Shown piece after piece: positions 1 through 5,245 of a stretch of 12,694 nucleotides of DNA. A program made the translations under genes and the position numbers. How positions within the stretch are numbered: the first letter of the stretch is position 1; the number at the start of each line of letters is the position of its first letter. The notes under the pieces are model-generated. The model searched no databases. It was not told the DNA's origin and was given only the letters and a program-made list of their open reading frames with translations. This stretch comes from UBA7332 sp051648105 (GTDB lineage: Bacteria; Bacteroidota; Bacteroidia; Bacteroidales; UBA7332), in contig JBOFEN010000124.1 of NCBI GenBank assembly GCA_051648105.1, positions 1-12,694 of the forward strand, written 5' to 3'.

Positions 1-50
1 TTTGCAATGCATTTGAGGGTAATCACTCACTAATGCAATGACAATCGACT

Positions 51-135
51 GGAGAGATGGCAGAGTGGTCGAATGCGGCGGTCTTGAAAACCGTTGTACT
101 GCAAGGTACCGGGGGTTCGAATCCCTCTCTCTCCG
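51..135 (+). tRNA. tRNA-Ser (anticodon UGA), copy 1
   Basis: Class II tRNA that decodes UCA serine codons. The acceptor stem GGAGAGA pairs with TCTCTCC, the anticodon loop CTTGAAA carries TGA, a long variable arm (around TTGTACTGCAAGGTACC) marks it as a serine-type tRNA, and the T-loop GGTTCGAATCC is canonical. G135 is the discriminator and the CCA end is not encoded. It lies directly before a strong hairpin terminator. The sequence is identical to the second copy at 9496-9580. The window's first bases (TTTG at 1-4) match the TTTG of the promoter -7 box of copy 2, so the promoter of this copy is cut by the window edge. Confidence 0.97.
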
Positions 136-136
136 C

Positions 137-178
137 AAAGAGCGTTGAAAACGAAAGTTTTCAACGCTCTTTTTTTTT
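137..178 (+). terminator. Intrinsic terminator of tRNA-Ser copy 1
   Basis: A perfect 16-bp stem (AAAGAGCGTTGAAAAC and its complement) closed by a GAAA tetraloop is followed by a run of T. It begins only two bases after the discriminator base, so the transcript probably contains just this tRNA. The hairpin is identical in the second tRNA copy. Confidence 0.93.
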
Positions 179-256
179 GTCTAGTTGCGAAGTACCAATT
201 ATGGATTAATCAAAAACGGTTTAGGGCTCGCTTCGCAACCTGCTTAGCTATATTGT

Positions 257-293
257 GATAATATAATCTGCGGGATCAGCGAGATCTGCGTGA
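257..293 (+). repeat. ATCTGCG/ATCAGCG short repeat, copy 1
   Basis: AT-rich lead-in (GATAATATAATC) followed by three 9-nt units of the form GATCnGCGnG. Related copies lie at 514-543, 1860-1898 and 12421-12452. The number of 9-nt units differs between copies, as expected of slippage. I know of similar degenerate repeats in Bacteroidota intergenic DNA, but their function is not established. Confidence 0.7.
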
Positions 294-352
294 GTAATTA
301 TTGTTGATGCCACTTCGTGTATGTTGATCTTTTCAGATGACACTTATGGTTA

Positions 353-490
353 AAGGCTGTGCCTTGGACCTATCATTTGTCAGGTTGCACCTGACTGCCT
401 TTGGCAAGAACCACTACTACGCTTGAAGATGTCGTTTTGCAAACAACTTGCAGTTGAAAACTGCCGAATAAGAGTCACAAGGTGAAACCT
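353..490 (+). repeat. Run of mini-hairpins with short loops
   Basis: Small palindromes follow each other. AAGGC-TGT-GCCTT lies at 353-365, CAGGT-TGC-ACCTG at 381-393 and TGCC-TTT-GGCA at 396-406. GCAA-ACAAC-TTGC follows near 438, then GCAGTT-GAA-AACTGC, then AAGGT-GAA-ACCTT near 479. All but one have a three-base loop. The last two are kept in the second R1 copy (around 1774-1814). No reading frame of note crosses them. Confidence 0.6.
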
Positions 491-513
491 TACGACAAAG
501 ATGAGTTGTGTTT

Positions 514-543
514 GATAATATAATCAGCGAGATCAGCGTGAAT
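514..543 (+). repeat. ATCTGCG/ATCAGCG short repeat, copy 2
   Basis: Second copy of the motif family, lying inside R1 copy 1. It shares the GATAATATAATC lead-in and ends in ATCAGCGTGAAT, with one fewer 9-nt unit than copies 1 and 3. Confidence 0.7.
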
Positions 544-583
544 ATTTACCTCTAAGCATTATGAATTGTGAATTAAACAGATG

Positions 584-623
584 GCGCAGTGGTAACGAAG
601 CTCTTATCCGATAGATCCGTGGA
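584..623 (+). repeat. 40-bp tRNA-like fragment, copy 1
   Basis: The block GCGCAGTGGTAACGAAGC through ATCCGTGGA occurs at 584-623 and 1615-1654 (one mismatch), and as a diverged form at 1946-1986. GCGCAGTGGTAACG resembles a tRNA D-arm, but there is no T-arm (GTTCGAA) and no matching acceptor stem. It is therefore at best a tRNA-derived fragment. Confidence 0.65.
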
Positions 624-633
624 CCAAAAAGTA

Positions 634-677
634 GTGAGTACTTTACCTCTTTTCTCTGAGTACTTTCACCCTTTTCA
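634..677 (+). repeat. Tandem 22-bp repeat, two units
   Basis: Two adjacent 22-nt units share TGAGTACTTT and CTTTTC. The first is 634-655 and the second 656-677, with a few substitutions between them. They are in a gene-free stretch, and no function is suggested by the sequence. Confidence 0.65.
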
Positions 678-726
678 CTGCGTCAAACCACCATTACCTC
701 TGAGCAATTTTAGGCTAAGGCTTAAT

Positions 727-799
727 GATAGTTACCCACTGCCTAACCACCCAAAAGCCTTACGCTAAATCACCATTAGGCAGTGCCTAAATATCATCA
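727..799. repeat. Long inverted repeat (CACTGCCTAA / TTAGGCAGTG)
   Basis: The arms ATGATA...CACTGCCTAA and TTAGGCAGTG...TATCAT face each other across about 30 nt, which itself contains AGCCTTACGCT. The word family GGCTAAGGC / GCCTTACGC / GCCTAA recurs in both orientations. It lies just upstream of element E1, and a further 8-bp inverted repeat (GTTAAATA / TATTTAAC, 810-832) bridges into E1. Confidence 0.6.
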
Positions 800-825
800 C
801 TGACCAGCAGTTAAATAAGATCCCT

Positions 826-1197
826 ATTTAACAAATCACTCTTAAGAAATCATCAAAATCCACTCACAGAGTCTTAGTTTTGATGATTTCTATTGCCACA
901 TTGCAACACTCCCTTACAATCAAACCTTTACGGGTTGCAATAGGCGGTTGCAATAGGTTGCAATAGAATCCTATTGCAACCAGAAAAATTATATTAATAT
1001 CCCAATCACAATTAAGAGATAAATATAAGTTTACAGTGAACTATTCCACTATTTAGCGATCGCAATGTAAAAGGTAGGCGACTAATATGTTAAAACCGAC
1101 ATATAGAGTTATAAAATGAGAGATGAAAAACTCTCAGAGTTTCACATCAGAGGGTGTTAAATGGATTTTACAAAGAGTGAAAGTAATGTCGGTTTTA
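826..1197 (+). repeat. Structured element E1 (word-array element)
   Basis: First of two copies of an unrecognised 360-370 bp element; the other is E2 at 12039-12410. It opens with ATTTAACAAATCACT and a 14-bp perfect inverted repeat (845-858 with 878-891). A word array follows: CTATTGCCAC at 890, ATTGCAAC at 900, direct GTTGCAATAG at 934, 947 and 957, and inverted CTATTGCAAC at 971. The last two words form an 11-bp hairpin with a 4-nt loop. The right part has TAAAACCGACAT (1091-1102) pairing perfectly with ATGTCGGTTTTA (1186-1197) around a conserved block (CAGAGTTT, then AATGGATTTTACAAA). It has no credible reading frame. It could be a folded RNA, a mobile DNA end recognised as hairpins, or a protein-binding iteron array; the sequence does not decide between these. 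Confidence 0.75.
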
Positions 1198-1275
1198 CTT
1201 TGCCAAAAATTGTCGGTTATGGTTGCTGATTGCAGAGCTACTTCATTATAACTTGAAAAAAGTAGGAGTACTCTG

Positions 1276-1356
1276 AAATCCTTGAAAACCATGACATCAT
1301 CGAGATCCATTACATCCACGAAATCTGTCAAATTCATCACATTCATTAAAGCATTG
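1276..1356. repeat. Low-complexity degenerate repeat
   Basis: A string of short related words (ATCATCGAGATCCATTACAT and similar, GATTT/GATG on the other strand). In one minus-strand frame it gives a repetitive Asp/Val/Met-rich peptide with no known family. I take it as degenerate simple sequence rather than a gene. Confidence 0.5.
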
Positions 1357-1393
1357 AAATCCTTGAGATGAAGTAAAATCATCTCAAGGATTT
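1357..1393. repeat. Perfect 15-bp inverted repeat
   Basis: AAATCCTTGAGATGA (1357-1371) and TCATCTCAAGGATTT (1379-1393) form a perfect 15-bp stem with a 7-nt loop (AGTAAAA). There is no T-run on either side and no adjacent gene end, so it is not an obvious terminator. The motif GAAATCCTTGA also occurs alone near 1277. Confidence 0.8.
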
Positions 1394-1530
1394 ATTATAT
1401 CTCACAATACGGAGTTAACTGAGGGGTTACTGAGAGAGGTAGTATTATGCACTTTAATTCTCCTGATATTCATAAGCATCCGAGATACAACTACATAAGA
1501 TTCGTTTTTTACATCCTCAAAATCCAGAAA

Positions 1531-1572
1531 AGAGGTATAAGGAGTACCCTTGAAGATACTCCTTATGCCTCT
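1531..1572. repeat. 18-bp imperfect hairpin
   Basis: AGAGGTATAAGGAGTACC (1531-1548) faces GATACTCCTTATGCCTCT (1555-1572) across a 6-nt loop, with one U-G wobble and one mismatch. No neighbouring gene ends here, so a terminator role is not supported. Confidence 0.7.
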
Positions 1573-1614
1573 CTTATCTATTTATTCGTGTAATCCCAAT
1601 TCTGAATTAATATT

Positions 1615-1654
1615 GCGTAGTGGTAACGAAGCTCTTATCCGATAGATCCGTGGA
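1615..1654 (+). repeat. 40-bp tRNA-like fragment, copy 2
   Basis: Differs from 584-623 by one base (GCGTAG for GCGCAG) although the flanks are unrelated. The 40-bp block thus recurs separately from the rest of R1. Confidence 0.65.
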
Positions 1655-1716
1655 GAAGAAATATCTTTAGTTGAATTGTTGAATCGTTAAGGCTTCGCAG
1701 TTTAACTATGAATTGT

Positions 1717-1986
1717 AGCAGACTTTGGTAAGAAGCACTTCTAAGTCTGAATATGTTGTTTTGCAAACAACTGGCAGTTGAAAACTGCCTAATATGAGTC
1801 ACAAGGTGAAACCTTGCGACAAAGAAGAGAAACCTTACGCCAAAGATGAGCTATGCTTTGATAATATAATCTGCGGGATCTGCGAGATCAGCGTGAATAG
1901 TTCCCTCAATTATGAATTATGCATTCAGCATTATGAATTCATATTGCGTAGTGGTAACGAAGCTCTTATCCGTTGCGATCCGTGGA
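1717..1986 (+). repeat. Dispersed repeat R1, copy 2
   Basis: Second copy of the repeat at 393-623. It is longer because a 21-nt sub-unit (GAAACCTTgCGaCAAAGAaGA, where lower case marks bases that differ) is present twice in tandem at about 1808-1849, and because the ATGAATT-type stretch is expanded. It ends at the diverged third copy of the 40-bp fragment (1946-1986). Confidence 0.72.
1860..1898 (+). repeat. ATCTGCG/ATCAGCG short repeat, copy 3
   Basis: Third copy, inside R1 copy 2, with three 9-nt units. It is followed at 1907-1939 by an AT-rich stretch (CAATTATGAATTATGCATTC...) that recurs nearly exactly after copy 4 at 12461-12493. The two together form a composite dispersed repeat. Confidence 0.7.
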
Positions 1987-2056
1987 CAAAATGTCTTAGC
2001 CTATTCCATGAATCAGAGGAAATGATCTGTACTAAGCCACGTCACCCACCATGTAT

Positions 2057-2950
2057 CTACTTCTCTCTATACTCCAGAGGAGTTACGCCAATGCTTTTCT
2101 TGAAGAAACGTCCGAAATGTTGTGGGTATTGAAACCCTAATTCATATGCTATTTCACTCATTGAGAGGTTTGTATTTGCTATTCTATCTTTTGCTCTCTC
2201 AATGATCTTATTCTGAATGTACTGCTGAGCAGATGTGCCACTCTCTTTCTTTATCAGATCCCCGAAGTAATTAGTTGAAAGATGAACCTCGTTAGCAAAA
2301 TACTTTACTGTTGGTAGTCCCATACTCTGAGGTTTATTACTATTGAGATAATCATCTACTAGGCTCTCAAACCTCTGTATTATATCTCTATTTATCTCCT
2401 CGCGAGTGGTGAATTGTCTTTCGTAAAATCGTAGGCAATAATTAAGTAGTAGTTCAATGTTGTTAGATAGTAGTTCTCGACTGTGCTTATCTATTGGGTG
2501 CTGCAGCTCCTCTTCAATATTAGCCAAGCAACTAAGTATGACTTTGCGTTCACGTTCAGATAGGTGAAGAGCCTCGAAGGAGGAGTATGAGAAGAATGAG
2601 TACTTGTTTATGTTTTGAGCAAGAGAAGTTCTTCTTATTAAGTCTGGGTGGAAAAGGATTCCATATACTTTGGGTTGAAACTCCGTCTCTAACATATTTA
2701 TCTCAGCCACTTGACCAGGAGCAAAGCTAACTATAGTCCCTTCAGAATAGTCATACTCCCTTCTAGCATATTTAATACTACAATCCTTCCCATTCTTTAG
2801 AAATAGAGCATATAAACCATACTCCATTATGATATGGTTTACCGATTTTGTAGCCTTACTTAAATCTACCACTGTAACTAGAGGGTGTAAGGTTTCAAGG
2901 CCATATAGCTTATTGTAGGTATCTACGGTGTCAAGTTTTATCTTTTCCAT
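2057..2950 (-). CDS. AraC/XylS-family transcriptional regulator
   Basis: A 297-residue DNA-binding regulator. The C-terminal third is a typical AraC-type domain with two helix-turn-helix motifs, one at about residues 213-236 (LPTVKYFANEVHLSTNYFGD) and one at about 262-286 (LSMSEIAYELGFQYPQHFGR), ending in the family signature GVTPLEYR. The N-terminal 180 residues resemble a cupin-like ligand-sensing domain (GTIVSFAPGQ at 71-80), whose ligand cannot be read from sequence. The start at 2950 sits in an AT-rich leader just behind TATATTTG, a -7-like box. The gene is divergent from the hydrolase operon across 143 bp, the usual arrangement for an AraC regulator and its target, so control of that operon is a reasonable inference. 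The same regulator type beside hydrolase and cyclophilin-like genes is familiar to me from other Bacteroidota. Confidence 0.93.
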   Translation of the reverse strand: MEKIKLDTVDTYNKLYGLETLHPLVTVVDLSKATKSVNHIIMEYGLYALFLKNGKDCSIKYARREYDYSEGTIVSFAPGQVAEINMLETEFQPKVYGILFHPDLIRRTSLAQNINKYSFFSYSSFEALHLSERERKVILSCLANIEEELQHPIDKHSRELLSNNIELLLNYCLRFYERQFTTREEINRDIIQRFESLVDDYLNSNKPQSMGLPTVKYFANEVHLSTNYFGDLIKKESGTSAQQYIQNKIIERAKDRIANTNLSMSEIAYELGFQYPQHFGRFFKKSIGVTPLEYREK

Positions 2951-2954
2951 ATTG

Positions 2955-2962
2955 CAAATATA
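2955..2962 (-). promoter_or_regulatory. Candidate -7 box of the AraC gene
   Basis: On the minus strand this reads TATATTTG, a full match to the Bacteroidota consensus TAnnTTTG. It ends only four bases before the ATG, so it would give a very short leader or leaderless transcript. No clear -33 TTTG is visible at the expected distance, so confidence is modest. Confidence 0.35.
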
Positions 2963-3060
2963 TAATCTTTTGTACTAGGTTATTACAGCTTAATTGCATA
3001 AACCGTAATTGTGGTTATTATCTCAGTAATTTGGATACAAGTGTGTAGCTGACATAGCTA

Positions 3061-3068
3061 TAACTTTG
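3061..3068 (+). promoter_or_regulatory. Candidate -7 box of the hydrolase operon
   Basis: TAACTTTG matches TAnnTTTG and lies 25 nt before the ATG. A TTTG at 3030-3033 is 27 nt upstream, longer than usual, so a weak -35-side contact helped by an activator is possible. The pair TAGCT-GACA-TAGCT just upstream (3047-3060, spacing 9) could be half-sites for the divergent AraC regulator. Confidence 0.45.
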
Positions 3069-3093
3069 TGCTCAAACAAAAGAATTTATACTT

Positions 3094-4128
3094 ATGAGAA
3101 GATTATTATTTATAGCAACAATAACAACAGCTCTACTTATGAGTTGTGCTTCAAAAGAGAAAGAAACAATGAAAAATCAAGAGCATTATACCTTTGAGCT
3201 GAGCGATAATGTAGTACGCCAAAAGGTTGAATTCAAAAACAGATATGGTATTACCCTGGTAGGAGATCTATATGTACCTAAACAGAGGTCGAGTAAAAGG
3301 CTTTCAGCTATAGCTGTTAGTGGACCATTTGGTGCAGTGAAAGAACAGACCTCGGGGCTATATGCTATGCGAATGGCTGAGAGGGGTTTTATTACTTTGG
3401 CTTTTGATCCTTCATACACAGGGGAGAGTGGTGGTGAACCAAGATATGTAGCCTCACCAGATATTAACACCGAGGACTTTTCAGCAGCTGTAGATCTCCT
3501 ATCCATAAGAGAGTATGTAGACCCTGAAAAGATTGGTGTTATTGGTATTTGTGGCTGGGGTGGTATGGCTATTAATGCCGCGGCTATGGATACTAGAATT
3601 AAGGCTACAGTTGCCTCTACTATGTACGATATGAGTAGGGTAAATGCTAATGGTTATTATGACTCTATGGATGAGGATTCCCGCTATGAGTTAAAGCAGA
3701 GACTAAATGCTCAGAGAACTATAGATGCTAAAAGTGGGGGGTATGCACTTGCTGGTGGTGTTGTTGATCCATTGCCTGCTGATGCTCCTCTATTTGTAAA
3801 GGAGTATCATGACTACTATAAAACCCCAAGAGGGTATCACGAACGTTCACTCAACTCTAATAATGGTTGGAACATAACCTCCTCGCTCTCTTTCATCAAT
3901 ATGCCACTACTCTCATACAGCAATGAGATAAGAAGTGCAGTTATGATTATTCATGGAGAGAATGCACACTCTCGTTATTTTGGAGAGGATGCTTTCAAAA
4001 AACTGAAGGGTGAGAATAAAGAGTTGATTATCATCCCAGGGGCTACTCATATTGATCTATATGATGATCAAGCTGGGGTTATTCCTTATGATGCAATGGT
4101 GACGTTTTTTAATAAGAATCTAAAGTAG
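3094..4128 (+). CDS. Alpha/beta-hydrolase lipoprotein (dienelactone-hydrolase-like)
   Basis: A 344-residue predicted serine/cysteine-type hydrolase. The N-terminus MRRLLFIATITTALLMSC is a lipoprotein signal with cleavage before Cys18, so the enzyme should be membrane-anchored outside the cytoplasm. The fold runs from about residue 48 to the end: strand region AIAVSGPFGAVKEQ (72-85), FDPSYTGESGGEPR (104-117), nucleophile elbow GICGWGG (151-157), and the late histidine in PGATHIDLYDD (315-325). Cys153 occupies the place of the usual Ser or Cys nucleophile, and His319 is the probable catalytic base. The elbow is not a textbook GxSxG, and activity should not be assumed. The substrate is unknown. 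It heads a plus-strand cluster (44 bp before the next gene) and is divergent from the AraC regulator. Related proteins often lack the signal; an internal Met26 exists, but the lipobox favours the longer form. Confidence 0.88.
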   Translation: MRRLLFIATITTALLMSCASKEKETMKNQEHYTFELSDNVVRQKVEFKNRYGITLVGDLYVPKQRSSKRLSAIAVSGPFGAVKEQTSGLYAMRMAERGFITLAFDPSYTGESGGEPRYVASPDINTEDFSAAVDLLSIREYVDPEKIGVIGICGWGGMAINAAAMDTRIKATVASTMYDMSRVNANGYYDSMDEDSRYELKQRLNAQRTIDAKSGGYALAGGVVDPLPADAPLFVKEYHDYYKTPRGYHERSLNSNNGWNITSSLSFINMPLLSYSNEIRSAVMIIHGENAHSRYFGEDAFKKLKGENKELIIIPGATHIDLYDDQAGVIPYDAMVTFFNKNLK

Positions 4129-4172
4129 TACCTCGGTATATCAATTACCTAAATCTAATTTGTTTATATAGT

Positions 4173-4628
4173 ATGAAGGTGATATTCTATCTATTGGCTT
4201 TTTTTGCCCTCATATCTTGTAATAAGATTGAGGATGATCTAGTGATTGATCCGCCAATCAGTAATGAAGATAATAATAGAAGTGAAATGAGAGTGATCGT
4301 TGGGGCTACGGAGTTTGTTGCTTCACTTGCTGACAACTCTTCGGCTCAAGCTTTTAAAAGCCTACTGCCTATAACTATCACAATGAGTGATTATGGGAGT
4401 AATGAGAAGGTTGCAACAATAACTTCCTTGCCTACTAATTTATATAATCCTAGTAGAATAGAGGTAGGGGATATAATGCTGTGGGGTTCGAGCTCACTAG
4501 TTCTGTTCTATGATAATTTCCCCACCAGCTACTCCTATTCTAGGATTGGGAAGATAGATGATGTTGAGGGGTTAAGAGAGTTGTTGAATAATAGAGAAAG
4601 TGTTACTGTTAGATTTGAAATTATATAA
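4173..4628 (+). CDS. Cyclophilin-like domain lipoprotein
   Basis: A 151-residue small lipoprotein: MKVIFYLLAFFALISC with the lipid-modified Cys16, a polar linker, then one domain at about residues 39-151. The line ATEFVASLADNSSAQAFKSL (45-64), the LPITITMSDYG segment, GDIMLWGSSSLVLFYDN (99-115) and SYSRIGKIDD (121-130) are characteristic of the bacterial cyclophilin-like family found next to or fused to flavodoxins and hydrolases. Despite the fold, prolyl isomerase activity has not been shown for this group and should not be inferred. It sits 44 bp after the hydrolase and only 4 bp before the acetyltransferase, so the three are probably one transcript. Confidence 0.85.
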   Translation: MKVIFYLLAFFALISCNKIEDDLVIDPPISNEDNNRSEMRVIVGATEFVASLADNSSAQAFKSLLPITITMSDYGSNEKVATITSLPTNLYNPSRIEVGDIMLWGSSSLVLFYDNFPTSYSYSRIGKIDDVEGLRELLNNRESVTVRFEII

Positions 4629-4632
4629 TTAT

Positions 4633-5199
4633 ATGGAACTGAAAGATTATTTGGATCATCTCAATTCAGGTTTAAAAGTTGAATTGGGTTCTGAGATGCA
4701 CCACTATATGACAGAGCTTAGCAATGGTGCTATGCAGATTACGGCAAGGCTAAACAATTCATATAACACACCTCAGGAGATAGTGGCGCTTTTTTCTGAG
4801 CTTACAGGTAAGGAGGTTCATGAATCGTTTATGATGTTTCCACCATTTTATACTGACTGTGGTAAGAATATCACAATAGGTAAAAACGTTTTTATAAACT
4901 CATGTTGTAACTTTCAAGATCAAGGAGGCATTACTATTGGTGATGGATCGCTTATAGGTCATAAGGTAGTATTAGCAACTCTAAACCATGGCTTTGCTCC
5001 AGACGATAGAGGTACTCTCTACCCATCACCGATCACAATAGGTCGGAATGTTTGGATAGGCTCCTCTGTGACTGTTCTACCTGGTGTAACTATTAGTGAT
5101 AATGCCATTATTGGAGCTAGTTCTGTAGTTACGAAGGATGTGCCACCAAATACTCTTTCTGTAGGCAATCCATGCAAGGTAATACGAAATGAATTATAG
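4633..5199 (+). CDS. Sugar O-acetyltransferase (LacA/Maa type)
   Basis: A 188-residue member of the left-handed beta-helix (hexapeptide repeat) acetyltransferases that move acetyl from acetyl-CoA to sugars. Residues 1-60 form the usual N-terminal helical Mac region, though it departs from the family's common MLxGxxY opening. From about 70 on there are hexapeptide turns (ITIGKNVFINS, ITIGDGSLIGH, ITIGRNVWIGSSVTVLPGV, NAIIGASSVVTKDV) and the closing GNPCKVIR. His119 in TLNHG aligns with the catalytic histidine of LacA. I chose the ATG at 4633 rather than the in-frame 4600 because 4600 lies inside the preceding gene and adds eleven residues foreign to the family; 4633 leaves a 4-bp gap. The acceptor sugar is unknown. 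It is the last gene of the AraC-controlled cluster. Confidence 0.92.
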   Translation: MELKDYLDHLNSGLKVELGSEMHHYMTELSNGAMQITARLNNSYNTPQEIVALFSELTGKEVHESFMMFPPFYTDCGKNITIGKNVFINSCCNFQDQGGITIGDGSLIGHKVVLATLNHGFAPDDRGTLYPSPITIGRNVWIGSSVTVLPGVTISDNAIIGASSVVTKDVPPNTLSVGNPCKVIRNEL

Positions 5200-5236
5200 C
5201 CTACTCACTATAAGATTAAGTAGTGAATAGGCTATA
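5195..5236. terminator. Hairpin between convergent genes, probably bidirectional terminator
   Basis: TATAGCCTACTCACTA (5195-5210) pairs with TAGTGAATAGGCTATA (5221-5236), a 16-bp stem with one G-U and a 10-nt loop. It overlaps the acetyltransferase stop codon and lies 9 bp beyond the end of the transglutaminase gene. There is no long T-run on either side, so termination is inferred from position and stem strength. Confidence 0.6.
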
Positions 5237-5245
5237 TATCGAAAC

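Larger units (their letters stand above)
393..623 (+). repeat. Dispersed repeat R1, copy 1
   Basis: Matches 1717-1986 over most of its length with small indels. Shared blocks are TTTTGCAAACAACT, CAGTTGAAAACTGCC, GTCACAAGGTGAAACCTT, the ATCAGCG motif, an ATTATGAATT-type stretch, and the 40-bp block AGTGGTAACGAAGCTCTTAT onward. No transposase or terminal inverted repeats are visible, so this is a non-autonomous repeat or a decayed duplication. Confidence 0.75.
180..2056. other. Gene-poor repeat region
   Basis: About 1.9 kb between tRNA-Ser copy 1 and the AraC gene in which I see no convincing protein gene. The open frames present run through repeats and lack any family signature. The stretch holds the dispersed repeat R1 (two copies), a 40-bp tRNA-D-arm-like fragment (three copies), the short 'ATCTGCG/ATCAGCG' repeat (three of the four copies in the window), the structured element E1, a 22-bp tandem pair and several strong hairpins. 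It reads as a sink for small non-coding repeats next to a tRNA gene. Confidence 0.8.

Noticed and set aside
584..623. tRNA gene or pseudogene call
   Set aside because: Only a D-arm-like stretch exists; there is no anticodon stem, T-arm or acceptor pairing.
934..980. CRISPR-like array
   Set aside because: Words are 10 bp, nearly contiguous, in both orientations and lack unique spacers of regular length. No cas genes are present.
1134..1382. Minus-strand open frame of 82 codons
   Set aside because: It runs through a hairpin arm, a degenerate simple repeat and the conserved right part of E1. The peptide is repetitive with no family signature.
1794..2132. Plus-strand open frame of 112 codons
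   Set aside because: It translates repeat R1 and then the antisense of the AraC C-terminus; the peptide looks random.
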